Below, piece after piece: positions 17,436 to 25,966 of a DNA stretch of 40,302 nt. Origin of the DNA: JBCDAP01 sp038747915. GTDB lineage: Bacteria; Planctomycetota; Phycisphaerae; Phycisphaerales; UBA1924. A program made the translations under genes and the position numbers. The DNA lies in assembly GCA_038747915.1 (NCBI GenBank), contig JBCDJJ010000027.1:1-40302 (forward strand), in the 5' to 3' direction. The notes below the pieces were generated by a model, which saw nothing but the letters and a program-made list of their open reading frames with translations, was not told the origin of the DNA and searched no databases. Position 1 is the stretch's first letter, and every line of letters begins with the position of its first letter.

Positions 17436-17745
17436 GCCTGTCGGGCGTGCTCGCCCGACCCGAGCCTTCCGGTGCCCGTCTCGAACCGGGTGTCCGAGGG
17501 CGGGATCGAGTCTCCTTCCTCGACTTGATCCCAAACGCCTCGAATCACACCACAGTATTTGCCTTGAACGTGTCGGCCGGCCCGTTGCCCGCTGGCACCC
17601 GACCCAGTATTTCGATCGCTGAGTCCTCAGCGATCGGGAGCGTGCCCCGACGGCTCTCGTCGGGGCGGAGAAACTTCAGAGAACGTGCCCGGGCAGGTGT
17701 CCGGGCCCCGAAGTCCCGCACGGGACAGATTGAAAGGACCCCGAG
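17436..17745 (+). promoter_or_regulatory. Structured leader with four consecutive hairpins before the dockerin gene
   Basis: No gene is seen in these 310 bp. The right half holds four inverted repeats in series: 17613-17636 (10-bp stem CGATCGCTGA, 4-base loop), 17644-17666 (9-bp stem GCCCCGACG, 5-base loop), 17687-17706 (6-bp stem GCCCGG) and 17714-17725 (TCCCG/CGGGA). The ribosome site AAAGGA lies just after the last one. A stabilising or regulatory 5' leader is the likeliest reading. The first two hairpins could instead be the transcript end of the upstream gene, although neither has a T-tract. Confidence 0.55.
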
Positions 17746-18528
17746 ATGAACAAGCTCATCGCCACCGCCTTCGCTGCTGGCCTCGCTGGCGCTTCCTTCG
17801 CCCAGTCGGTCACCATCACCCCGGTCGTGACCAGCGGCGAGCCCTTCGCTGCCGGTGACACCCTGACCGTCGAGCTCCAGTACGACCAGAGCGGCTTCGG
17901 CGCCGGTGCCGGCCCCGCCGCCATCGGTGTTGACGTTGACGTCACCGACGCCAACGGTGTCGCGCTGGCTATCCAGAACGTTCAGGTCGTCAACCTCACC
18001 ACGGGCGCCCTCACCGGCACCATCAACGGCCTCTCCATCGACCGCATCGTCGCTGGTCAGCCCGCCAACGTCTTCAATGTGAACCCCGGCGTTCTCGTCG
18101 ATGCCGACACCCCGATCACCTTCGCCACCTTCGAGGTCACCACCGACGGTGCCGCCGACTGCTCCACCAACCCGGTCGTGAACATCGCCGTTTCCGAGGC
18201 CGCCAACGGCGGCGTCCGCGTGTACGACGATGCCACCGACACCACCGCTGCCGGCGGCGCCAACTCTCTTATCGCCGGCGTCGCCTACGGCAACGTCGAC
18301 GCCACCTGTGGCGGCGCCGTCGCGCTCGTCTGCTTGGGTGACACCGACGGCGACCTTGATGCCGACGCGGACGACTTCATCGCCGTCCTCGTGGGCTTCG
18401 GCACCCAGGCCGGCGCCACCGCTGCCGACGGCGACTTCGACGGCGACGGCGATGTCGATGCCGACGACTTCATCGGCATGCTCGTTGCCTTTGGTCGTAG
18501 CTACGACGCCCAGTGCAACATCCTCTGA
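17746..18528 (+). CDS. Secreted protein with C-terminal dockerin type I domain
   Basis: Exported protein of 260 aa. MNKLIATAFAAGLAGASFA is the signal peptide. The central region (about 20-190) is beta-rich and cohesin-like in character (TLTVELQYDQSG, ITFATFEVTT) and low in charge. The C-terminal 70 residues hold a dockerin: GDTDGDLDADADDF then DFDGDGDVDADDF, each followed by a matching helix (IAVLVGFG, IGMLVAFG). The two Ca-binding repeats are bracketed by Cys residues (LVCLGD and DAQCNIL) that could form a disulfide. Dockerins bind cohesins in cellulosomes; in planctomycetes such domains are common and their partners are mostly unknown. A strong terminator follows. Confidence 0.85.
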   Translation: MNKLIATAFAAGLAGASFAQSVTITPVVTSGEPFAAGDTLTVELQYDQSGFGAGAGPAAIGVDVDVTDANGVALAIQNVQVVNLTTGALTGTINGLSIDRIVAGQPANVFNVNPGVLVDADTPITFATFEVTTDGAADCSTNPVVNIAVSEAANGGVRVYDDATDTTAAGGANSLIAGVAYGNVDATCGGAVALVCLGDTDGDLDADADDFIAVLVGFGTQAGATAADGDFDGDGDVDADDFIGMLVAFGRSYDAQCNIL

Positions 18529-18533
18529 GACCC

Positions 18534-18568
18534 TTGAGTCTCACCAGCGTTCACTGAACGCCACTCAA
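18534..18568 (+). other. Nested stem-loop after the dockerin gene
   Basis: TTGAGT (18534-18539) pairs with ACTCAA (18563-18568). Inside it, GCGTTC (18547-18552) pairs with GAACGC (18556-18561) around a 3-base loop. It begins 5 bp after the stop codon and precedes the terminator hairpin, so it lies in the 3' untranslated part of the message. Confidence 0.55.
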
Positions 18569-18582
18569 CTTTGAGTACCACG

Positions 18583-18616
18583 AACCGCCGGTCGAAGGAC
18601 CGGCGGTTTTCGTTTT
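18583..18616 (+). terminator. Rho-independent terminator of the dockerin gene
   Basis: Perfect 11-bp stem from 18583-18593 to 18598-18608 (core ACCGCCGGTC / GACCGGCGGT) with a GAAG tetraloop, followed by a T-rich run TTTTCGTTTT. It lies 55 bp after the stop codon and is the clearest intrinsic terminator in the window. Confidence 0.88.
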
Positions 18617-18665
18617 GCTGCGAGGTGAAGTGACCGGGTTATCTGGAGAACAGAAAGGTCCAAGG

Positions 18666-18758
18666 GGATGCAACTCAGTGCCCGGCGATCTCGATGTCAA
18701 CGCCGATGACTTCATCACCATGCTCGTCTCGTTCGGGAATGTCTACGGCTGCGTTTAA
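18666..18758 (+). pseudogene. Remnant of a dockerin half-domain
   Basis: Beyond the terminator, one frame reads GDLDVNADDFITMLVSFG and ends CV-stop at 18758. It matches the second dockerin repeat of the preceding protein (GDVDADDFIGMLVAFG). No signal peptide, full repeat pair or long frame precedes it. It is probably the tail of a lost or duplicated dockerin gene; an expressed mini-protein from GTG 18678 is less likely. Confidence 0.68.
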
Positions 18759-18803
18759 AGCTGCAGGGTGATCAACTGACTGTGCCTGGCACGCCAGGAC
18801 GAA

Positions 18804-19955
18804 TCAACTCGCCCCAATCACCACCAGCGACTGGTCATCATCCGCCGGCGTCCCGCCGCGCCACGCCTCGTCCGCGGCGTACGCCTGCTCTACCGCCTCC
18901 TCCGCGGTCTCGCCCGCGCACGCCACCGCGAGCCGCTCCATCCCCCACTGCACCCCGTCCGCCCCGCGCGACTCGATCAGCCCATCGCTCGGGAGCAGCA
19001 CCCGCTCGCCCGCTTCGACCCGCAGCTCCAGACCCTCCACCGCCGACGCTGCGGCGATGCCCAGGCCGAGCGGGAGCGTCTGCGTGGGCAGCACGCGCAC
19101 CGCGCCCGTGTGCCCCACGTGCGCCACCGGGCCGTGGCCCGCGGAGCAGTACCGCACCGTCCGCTCGCCGGGCGTCAGCTCGATCGCCGCGAACGTGACG
19201 AACGAGCCGTCGTGCGCATCGGCGGTGACCAGCCGGTCGAGCTCCTTGATGCTGCCCGTGAGCGACATCCGCGGCACCACCGCTCGCGCGTATGCCCGGC
19301 ACGACGCAGCGATCAACGCCGGGCCCACGCCGTGGCCCGTCACATCGCCCAGCACCGCCACCATGCGGCCATCGGGGCAGACGATGAAGTCGTAGAAGTC
19401 GCCACCGGCGTACATCGCGGGCTCGCACCGGGCGGCGATCTCGAAGCCCACGACCTCGGGCGGCGACGCGGGCAGTAGCGACCGCTGCACGAGGTGCGCG
19501 ATCTCCAGCTCCCGCTCGTAGGCCGCCCGCGCCTCGCGCTCCGCTGCGGCCCGGCGCTCCTCGGTGACATCGCGCGAGATCCCCAGCATCATCCGCTCGC
19601 CCGTCACCGGGTGATCGAAGGGAACGATGTGCGCCTGCAGCAGCCCCGGCGATCCGTCCCCCCGCGTGAACGGCAGGTCGCCCGTGGTGACCGGCTCGCC
19701 GCGCTCGATGATCGGGATCAGCTCCGCCTCGAAGTAGGCCGCCTGCTCCGGGTTGTCGTCGACCTCGCGGTGCAGCAGGCCGGGCAGCTCGGACTTGGGC
19801 CGCCCGAAGTAGCTGGCGGCGGCGCGGTTGGCGTACTGGAAGCGCAGCTCCGCGTTGTGGACGTAGAAAAAATCCGGCACACGGTCGAGCAGCGTCTCGA
19901 GCAGGGTGAGCCGGTGCTCGGGTGTGAACGATGGCTGATCGGCGCGGGGTGACAC
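18804..19955 (-). CDS. PAS-domain SpoIIE-type serine/threonine phosphatase
   Basis: Cytoplasmic signalling protein of 383 aa. A PAS domain spans about residues 12-135 (LLDRVPDFFYVHNAELRFQY, LQAHIVPFDHPVTGERMML and GISRDVTEERRA). A short helical linker (about 135-160) leads to a PP2C-like SpoIIE domain with GGDFYDF, GDVTGHGVGPAL and LPSDGLIESRG, the metal-binding Asp motifs. Such proteins usually dephosphorylate anti-sigma antagonists in partner-switching pathways. No antagonist or anti-sigma kinase gene is adjacent. The start is GTG 19955. The gene ends the minus-strand block, 36 bp from carB. Confidence 0.88.
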   Translation of the reverse strand: MSPRADQPSFTPEHRLTLLETLLDRVPDFFYVHNAELRFQYANRAAASYFGRPKSELPGLLHREVDDNPEQAAYFEAELIPIIERGEPVTTGDLPFTRGDGSPGLLQAHIVPFDHPVTGERMMLGISRDVTEERRAAAEREARAAYERELEIAHLVQRSLLPASPPEVVGFEIAARCEPAMYAGGDFYDFIVCPDGRMVAVLGDVTGHGVGPALIAASCRAYARAVVPRMSLTGSIKELDRLVTADAHDGSFVTFAAIELTPGERTVRYCSAGHGPVAHVGHTGAVRVLPTQTLPLGLGIAAASAVEGLELRVEAGERVLLPSDGLIESRGADGVQWGMERLAVACAGETAEEAVEQAYAADEAWRGGTPADDDQSLVVIGAS

Positions 19956-19991
19956 TGGGGCATCCTACGAGTCACGGCCCAGCACGATGCG

Positions 19992-22900
19992 CTACGCCAT
20001 GGCGTACTCGCCCCAGCTCTTGACGGCGAGGTCGTCGGCGGCGCGGGCGGCGATGGCCTCGATGAACCGCTGGGCGAGCTGGCGGTTGGTGAACAGCGGC
20101 ACGTTGTAGTCGACCGCGGCGCGGCGGATCATGTACCCGTTGGTGAGCTCGACCTTCTGGTCGTTCTTGGGAATGTTGATGACCAGGTCGACCCGGCCCT
20201 CGCGGATCGCGTCGAGCGTGTTCGGGCTCTTCTCGTCGAGCGGCCACTCGAGCGGCGTCGCCTCCACGCCCGCGTCGTTGAGGAAGGTCGCGGTGCCCTT
20301 GGTGGCAAAGAGCTCGACGCCCTGCTCCGCGAGCATCCGCACCGCGGGCAGCATCTCGGCCTTGCTCTCCACCGGACCCAACGAGAGCAGCACCGATTGG
20401 ATCGGCAGGCGGTAGCCCACGCTCAGCAGGCTCTTGAGGAACGCCTCGTTGAAGTCCTCCCCGATGCACCCGACCTCGCCGGTGCTCGCCATCTCGACGC
20501 CGAGCGTGGGATCCGCGCCGTCGAGGCGGTGGAAGGAGAACTGCGGTGCCTTCACGCCCACATGGTTGAGTTCGAAGGCCTGCTTGTCGGGCTTGGAGTA
20601 CGGCCGGTCCATGATCACACGCGTCGCCAGCTCGATCAGGTTCTGCCGCAGCACCTTCGAGACAAACGGGAAACTCCGGCTGGCGCGCAGGTTGCACTCG
20701 ATCACCTTCACCGCGTTGCTCTTGGCGATGAACTGCATGTTGAACGGCCCGGTGATGTTCAGGGCCTTGGCCACTTTGGTCGCGACCTGCCGCACACGCC
20801 GGACTGTCTCGAAGTAGGTCCGCTGGGGCGGGAACACGAGCGTGGCATCGCCCGAGTGCACGCCCGCGTTCTCGACGTGTTCGGAGATGGCATAGACGAT
20901 GATCTCACCGTTCTTGGCGACCGCGTCCAGCTCGATCTCTTTCGCGCCGGTGATGAACTTGCTGATGACCGTGGGGTACTCGCGGCTGACCTTGGCGGCT
21001 CGGCCCAGATAGGTCTCGAGCTCCTCGTGGTTGGAGGCGACAGCCATCGCAGCCCCGCTCAGCACATAGCTCGGACGCACCAGCACCGGATAACCGACCT
21101 GGTCGGCAAAGGCGACGGCCTCTTCGTAGGTGCTGAGCTCGGCCCACTCCGGCTGATCGACGCCCAGCTCGTCGAGCAGCGCGCTGAAGCGGTGGCGGTT
21201 CTCCGCGTTGTCGATCGAATCGGGATTCGTGCCCAGTACCTTGACGCCCGACGCGTCGAGCTTGCTCGCCAGATTGTTGGGCGTCTGCCCGCCCATCGAG
21301 ACGATCACGCCGACCGGCTGGACCTTCTCCGCGATCTCCCGGCAGACCTCCAGGCTGATCTCGTCGAAGAAGAGCTGGTGGAACTCGTCGTAGTCGGTGC
21401 TGACCGTTTCGGGGTTGTAGTTGAGCATCACGGTCTTGAAGCCGAGTTTGCGGAGTGTCTGACCCGCGTTCACGCAGCACCAGTCGAACTCCACCGAGCA
21501 CCCGATCCGGTACGCCCCGCTCCCCAGCAGCAGCACCGCGTTGTCAACGGGGAACTCCGCGTCGTCCTGCGAGCCGTTGTAGGTGAGGTACAGGTAGTTG
21601 GTCTGCGCCGGGAACTCGCCCGCGAGCGTGTCGATCTGCCGGACGACCGGCTTGAGCCCCACCGCCGCTCGGCGATTCCAGACCTCGTCCTCGGTCAGCC
21701 CGGTGAACATCGCGACCTGGTGGTCGGAGAAACCGGCCCGCTTGACCTCGACGAGGAGCGCATCGCTCGCGCCGCGGCTGCCCGCCTGCAGCTCGCGCTT
21801 GAGGCGCACGATGTTGGCCAGCCGCGCGAGGAACCACCGGTCGATCTTGGTCTGCTCGGCCACCCGGTCCACGCTCCACCCCGACTCGAGCGCCTGGACG
21901 ACGGTAAACACCCGCTCCTCCGTTGGCTCGGCAAGGTCGCGCTCGAGGTCGTCGCTCTCGAAACCCTCGCTCCCGACGACGCCGACCGCGCCGATCTCGA
22001 GCATCCGCAGCGCCTTCTGCATCGCCTCCTCGAAGACCGGCGCGATGGCCATCACCTCACCCACGCTCTTCATGCCCGAACCGATACGACGGGAGACACC
22101 CTTGAACTTCTTGAGGTCCCACCGCGGGATCTTCACCACGCAGTAGTCGAGGGCCGGCTCGAAGAAGGCGCTCGTCGTCTTGGTGATCGAGTTCTTGAGT
22201 TCGTGCAGCCCGTAGCCGAGCGCGAGCTTGGCCGCCACGAAGGCGAGCGGGTAGCCGGTCGCCTTGGACGCGAGCGCGGACGAACGGGAGAGGCGGGCGT
22301 TCACCTCGATCACGCGGTAGTCCTCGCTCTCGGGGTCGAGCGCGTACTGGATGTTGCACTCGCCGACGATGCCGAGGTGCCGGATCGTCTTGATCGCGAT
22401 CTCGCGGAGCTTGTGGTACTCGGCGTTGGTGAGCGTCTGCGAGGGCGCGACCACGATCGACTCGCCGGTGTGGATGCCCAGCGGGTCGAAGTTCTCCATG
22501 TTGCACACGGTGATGCAGTTGTCGTGCTGATCGCGGACGACCTCGTATTCGATCTCCTTCCACCCCTTGAGCGACTCCTCGATGAGCACCTGCGGCGCGT
22601 GCCGCAGAGCGCGGCCGACCAGCTCGCGGAGTTCGGTTTCGTCTTTGACGATGCCGCTCCCGAGCCCACCGAGCGCGTACGCCACGCGGCACATCACCGG
22701 GAAACCCAGCTCGTGAGCAAAGCCCGCGGCGTCATCGACCGTGTTGACCGCCTTCGACTTCGCGGACTTCACGCCGATCTCGTCGAGCTTGTTGCGGAAC
22801 AGGTCGCGGTCCTCGGTGTTCTGGATCACCGGCACCTGCGTGCCAAGCACCTTCACGTTGTGCTTCTCGAGCACGCCCGACTCGGAGAGCTTTACTCCGC

Positions 22901-23186
22901 AGTTCAGCGCCGTCTGCCCGCCGAAGGCGAGAAACAGGCCATCGGGTTTCTCCTTCTCGATGACCTTCTCGACGAACTCTGGGGTGATCGGCAGGAAGTA
23001 GACCTCGTCCGCGAGCGACTCGCTCGTCTGGATCGTGGCGATGTTGGGGTTGATGAGGACGGTGCGCACACCCTCTTCTTTCAGCGCCTTGATCGCCTGA
23101 GAGCCGGAGTAATCAAACTCGCCGGCCTCGCCGATCTTGAGCGCCGAGGAACCGAGGATGAGAACGGTTTGGGGGAGATGGAGCAT
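19992..23186 (-). CDS. carB: Carbamoyl phosphate synthase large subunit
   Basis: Makes carbamoyl phosphate from bicarbonate, ATP and ammonia channelled from CarA, feeding pyrimidine and arginine synthesis. The protein of 1064 aa has the full duplicated ATP-grasp structure. The first half begins LILGSSALKIGEAGEFDYSG and contains MCRVAYALGGLGSGI and EVNARLSRSSALASKATGYP. The second begins LLLGSGAYRIGCSVEFDWCC and contains LVRPSYVLSGAAMAV and ECNLRASRSFPFVSKV. The MGS-like allosteric domain closes it (FATKGTATFLNDAGVEATPL). Length agrees with the family (about 1070). It is the last gene of the pyrimidine run and is separated from carA by 143 bp with a perfect inverted repeat. Confidence 0.97.
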   Translation of the reverse strand: MLHLPQTVLILGSSALKIGEAGEFDYSGSQAIKALKEEGVRTVLINPNIATIQTSESLADEVYFLPITPEFVEKVIEKEKPDGLFLAFGGQTALNCGVKLSESGVLEKHNVKVLGTQVPVIQNTEDRDLFRNKLDEIGVKSAKSKAVNTVDDAAGFAHELGFPVMCRVAYALGGLGSGIVKDETELRELVGRALRHAPQVLIEESLKGWKEIEYEVVRDQHDNCITVCNMENFDPLGIHTGESIVVAPSQTLTNAEYHKLREIAIKTIRHLGIVGECNIQYALDPESEDYRVIEVNARLSRSSALASKATGYPLAFVAAKLALGYGLHELKNSITKTTSAFFEPALDYCVVKIPRWDLKKFKGVSRRIGSGMKSVGEVMAIAPVFEEAMQKALRMLEIGAVGVVGSEGFESDDLERDLAEPTEERVFTVVQALESGWSVDRVAEQTKIDRWFLARLANIVRLKRELQAGSRGASDALLVEVKRAGFSDHQVAMFTGLTEDEVWNRRAAVGLKPVVRQIDTLAGEFPAQTNYLYLTYNGSQDDAEFPVDNAVLLLGSGAYRIGCSVEFDWCCVNAGQTLRKLGFKTVMLNYNPETVSTDYDEFHQLFFDEISLEVCREIAEKVQPVGVIVSMGGQTPNNLASKLDASGVKVLGTNPDSIDNAENRHRFSALLDELGVDQPEWAELSTYEEAVAFADQVGYPVLVRPSYVLSGAAMAVASNHEELETYLGRAAKVSREYPTVISKFITGAKEIELDAVAKNGEIIVYAISEHVENAGVHSGDATLVFPPQRTYFETVRRVRQVATKVAKALNITGPFNMQFIAKSNAVKVIECNLRASRSFPFVSKVLRQNLIELATRVIMDRPYSKPDKQAFELNHVGVKAPQFSFHRLDGADPTLGVEMASTGEVGCIGEDFNEAFLKSLLSVGYRLPIQSVLLSLGPVESKAEMLPAVRMLAEQGVELFATKGTATFLNDAGVEATPLEWPLDEKSPNTLDAIREGRVDLVINIPKNDQKVELTNGYMIRRAAVDYNVPLFTNRQLAQRFIEAIAARAADDLAVKSWGEYAMA

Positions 23187-23249
23187 GGGGTTGAGCGGGG
23201 GTTGGCAGCCGAGCGGGGTGTGAGTTGGTGGGCGGCGTAGTTCGTGATT

Positions 23250-23305
23250 CGTGATTCGTAGTTCGGAGGAGAGAGGGGGCGAACTCGACCGAACTACGAA
23301 TCACG
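23250..23305. repeat. Perfect 17-bp inverted repeat between carA and carB
   Basis: CGTGATTCGTAGTTCGG (23250-23266) is exactly complementary to 23289-23305, with a 22-bp spacer. The left arm extends a run of near-identical heptamers TTCGTGA. The element sits in the only sizeable gap inside pyrF-pyrE-carA-carB. No T-tract follows on the minus strand. It could act as an attenuator, an mRNA stabiliser or an RNA-processing site. Confidence 0.8.
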
Positions 23306-23329
23306 AGCTACCAGCAGCTATGAGCCTAT

Positions 23330-24502
23330 TTATTGATGAATCATCCGAACGAACTCGTCGAACAGGTACGCGGTGTCCGTCGGCCCTGGGCACGCCTCGG
23401 GGTGGAACTGGACACTTCGGAACGGCTTCCACGAGTGGCGGACGCCCTCGTTCGTGCCGTCGTTGAGGTTCTCGAACCACGGCCGCCAGTCGCTCGGCAG
23501 CGTCGTCGTATCAACGGCGTAGCCGTGGTTCTGCGAGGTCACGAAGCACCGGTTGGTGCCGCACTCGACCACCGGCTGGTTCTGGCCGCGGTGGCCGTAC
23601 TTGAGCTTGAAGGTCTTCGCCCCGATGGCGCGAGCCAGCAGCTGATTGCCCATGCACACGCCGAAGGTCGGCACATCACGGTCGAGGGCGGACTTGATCG
23701 TCGCTGCAGCGGCATCGACGAGCGACGGATCGCCCGGACCGTTCGACACCATGAGGCCGTCGATCTGAAGGCCCTGCAGATCGTCGCCCCACGGGAGCCG
23801 GACCACCTCGACACCGCGGCCGACGAGCGAGCGAAGGATGTTGCCCTTGCACCCGCAGTCGATCAACGCGACGCGTCGATCGCCCGAGCCGTACGTCGTG
23901 CGCTCCGCGACCGAGACCTCGGCGACGAGGTTGCGGACATTGGGATCCTCGAAGCCCCGCGGGTTCTCAGCGCCGTCGATCTCGATGCGGCCGAGCATCG
24001 AGCCGTGCTCGCGGAGCCGCATGGTGAGCGAGCGCGTATCGATGCCCTGGATGCCGGGCACGCCCTCGTCGGCGAGCCACTGCGCGAGCGAGCGCTGTGC
24101 GTGCCAGTGCGAGTGGTGCTCCGAGTAGTCGTTGACGATCAGCGCCGAGGCGTGGATGCGGTCGGACTCGAAGGTGATCGGCAGGTCGTCGCCACTGCCC
24201 ACGGCGGACCCACCCTCGCGCTCCATCGGCGGCACCCCGTAGTTTCCGATCATCGGGTATGTGCAGCAGAGCAGTTGACCGGCGTAGCTCGGGTCGGTGA
24301 GCGACTCCGGGTACCCGACCATCCCGGTGCAGAAGACCACCTCGCCGGCGACACCGCCGTGTGCGCCGAACGAGCGCCCTTCGAAGACCGCGCCGTCAGC
24401 GAGCACCAGACGTGCCCGGGCCGCTGTTCGAGTGTCGTGCGAGTCGGCCGGCGCACCGCCGGGCCTTGCCGACGTGCTCGAGGTTGTTGTCACCGCTGTC
24501 AT
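23330..24502 (-). CDS. carA: Carbamoyl phosphate synthase small subunit
   Basis: Glutamine amidotransferase subunit (390 aa) that hydrolyses glutamine and passes ammonia to CarB. The N-terminal CPSase_sm domain shows LADGAVFEGRSFGAHG, GEVVFCTGMVGYPE and SLTDPSYAGQ. The class I amidotransferase domain has the nucleophile in FGVCMGNQ, KLKYGHRGQNQPV and QFHPEACPGP with the His-Glu pair. The ATG at 24502 overlaps the pyrE stop by four bases (ATGA), pointing to translational coupling; AAGGGG lies upstream. A frame that continues further upstream within pyrE is a shadow. The first 30 residues are Thr/Ala-rich and not conserved. Confidence 0.95.
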   Translation of the reverse strand: MTAVTTTSSTSARPGGAPADSHDTRTAARARLVLADGAVFEGRSFGAHGGVAGEVVFCTGMVGYPESLTDPSYAGQLLCCTYPMIGNYGVPPMEREGGSAVGSGDDLPITFESDRIHASALIVNDYSEHHSHWHAQRSLAQWLADEGVPGIQGIDTRSLTMRLREHGSMLGRIEIDGAENPRGFEDPNVRNLVAEVSVAERTTYGSGDRRVALIDCGCKGNILRSLVGRGVEVVRLPWGDDLQGLQIDGLMVSNGPGDPSLVDAAAATIKSALDRDVPTFGVCMGNQLLARAIGAKTFKLKYGHRGQNQPVVECGTNRCFVTSQNHGYAVDTTTLPSDWRPWFENLNDGTNEGVRHSWKPFRSVQFHPEACPGPTDTAYLFDEFVRMIHQ

Positions 24503-25140
24503 CCATGCACCCCTTCGCGTGTTCCCGTGGCCCGTGAGCCCGGCTTGATCACCGGCATCGCAGCAAGATCCTCGGGAAGCCCATCTGGTTCGTACGTTTC
24601 GAATTCCAATGCCGCGAGGGCGACGAACGGCACGCGCGGCGCGAACGCGCCGCGCGAGCGATCGACCACGCTCGCGATCGCCGCGACCTCCGCGCCCGCC
24701 GCCTCGACGATCGGCACCAGTTCGAGCACCGAGCCGCCCGTCGTCACGACATCTTCCGCAAGCACCACCCGATCGCCGGGCCGGAGCGCGAAGCCGCGGC
24801 GGAGCTCGAACGGCTCGCCCGGCCGGCGCTCCGCAAACACCGATGGCACACCGAGCGCCCGAGCAAGCTCGTACCCCCACACGATCGCACCGAGGGCCGG
24901 CGCGAGCACGGTGTCGATGCGGCCGACACCGGCGGTCTCGCGGAGACGACCGGCCATCGCTCGCGCGACACGCCCCGCGAGATCGGGGTGCTCGAACAGC
25001 CTCGCGCACTGGCAGTAGCGGTCCGAGTGCAGCCCCGATGACAGCACGAAGTGCCCACGCTGCAGCGCACCGCACTGCTCGAGCAGGGCGAGCACCCCCG
25101 CCTCATCGAGCTGCGGCGTCTCGTGGATGGACTCACCCAA
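24499..25140 (-). CDS. pyrE: Orotate phosphoribosyltransferase
   Basis: Joins orotate to PRPP, giving orotidine monophosphate. The protein of 213 aa shows HFVLSSGLHSDRYCQCARLF, the PRPP loop VVLAEDVVTTGGSV, and AERRPGEPFELRRGFAL. The start is TTG at 25140. It is supported by a very strong ribosome site AAGGAGGGG (25147-25155) six bases upstream and by an 8-bp overlap with the pyrF stop. No better ATG or GTG lies nearby before the conserved region. The stop overlaps the carA start by four bases. Function is confidently assigned from the family. Confidence 0.94.
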   Translation of the reverse strand: MGESIHETPQLDEAGVLALLEQCGALQRGHFVLSSGLHSDRYCQCARLFEHPDLAGRVARAMAGRLRETAGVGRIDTVLAPALGAIVWGYELARALGVPSVFAERRPGEPFELRRGFALRPGDRVVLAEDVVTTGGSVLELVPIVEAAGAEVAAIASVVDRSRGAFAPRVPFVALAALEFETYEPDGLPEDLAAMPVIKPGSRATGTREGVHG

Positions 25141-25966
25141 CGTTCGCCCCTCCTTGCACCGCCTCGGCGATCGACGCGGCGAGCGCTAGGGCCCGAGACC
25201 GGACTCCGGACTCGAAGGCGCTGATCGATGTCGACTCGTCCGGTGATGGCAGCAGGCTCCGTGTCGCGTGGATGATCACCGGTCCCCCCTCGCCCGCTGC
25301 ACCGATGGTGCCCTCGAGCGACCCACCTTGTGCGCCCACACCGGGCACCAGCACGGGGAGCGACGGCGCCAACCGACGGATCGAGGCGAGCGGCTCGGGC
25401 CTGGTCGCGCCCACCACCAGACCCACGCGACCCGGTGACGACTCGGTGTCCCACTCGTGCGCAAGCTCGGCGATGCGGTGAAAGGTCTCCCCGCGCACGA
25501 GCAGGTCGTCGGCCGACGGGTTGCTCGTCAGGCACAGCACAAACGTGAGCGTGCCCGGATGAGCCAGAAAAGGCTCGACCGCGTCACGCCCCATGAGCGG
25601 GTTGACCGTCGCCGCGTCGAAGCCGAGCTCGGTGTAGATCGCTGCGGCGTACCGCTCGGACGACGAGCCGATGTCACCGCGCTTGGCATCGGCGATGGCG
25701 ACGCGATCGTCCGGAATGAGCGCGCGCACACGCTCGAGCATCGCCCATCCGCCGGGGCCGAGCGCCTCGAAGAACGCAAGGTTGGGCTTGAACGCGCCGG
25801 CGAGATCGGCGGTCGCTGAGACGATGGCTCGCATGGCGTCCACCAGGGCGGTGTCTCCCGCACCGAAACACTCAGGAAGCCGTCTCGGATCGGGCTCGAG
25901 ACCGACGGAGATCGAGTACACGTGCGTACGCGGGCCAGCGTGCAGTCGATCGAGTGCGCCGGTCAC
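25133..25966 (-). CDS. pyrF: Orotidine 5'-phosphate decarboxylase (type 2)
   Basis: Decarboxylates OMP to UMP, the last step of de novo UMP synthesis. The protein of 277 aa contains FKPNLAFFEALGPGGWAML, IADAKRGDIGSSSERYA with the catalytic D-x-K-x-x-D array, and LVPGVGAQGG, as in the longer type 2 PyrF proteins. The start is GTG 25966, preceded by GAGGGGG; the open frame to 26134 runs through the dispersed repeat and reads as non-protein. It overlaps pyrE by 8 bp. The 336-bp gap before it separates it from pyrC-like, so it may have its own promoter. Confidence 0.94.
   Translation of the reverse strand: MTGALDRLHAGPRTHVYSISVGLEPDPRRLPECFGAGDTALVDAMRAIVSATADLAGAFKPNLAFFEALGPGGWAMLERVRALIPDDRVAIADAKRGDIGSSSERYAAAIYTELGFDAATVNPLMGRDAVEPFLAHPGTLTFVLCLTSNPSADDLLVRGETFHRIAELAHEWDTESSPGRVGLVVGATRPEPLASIRRLAPSLPVLVPGVGAQGGSLEGTIGAAGEGGPVIIHATRSLLPSPDESTSISAFESGVRSRALALAASIAEAVQGGANVG

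Noticed and set aside
20397..23240. 947-codon plus-strand open frame opposite carB
   Set aside because: Complementary shadow of a highly conserved gene; composition is His/Arg/Asp/Leu-biased with no domain.
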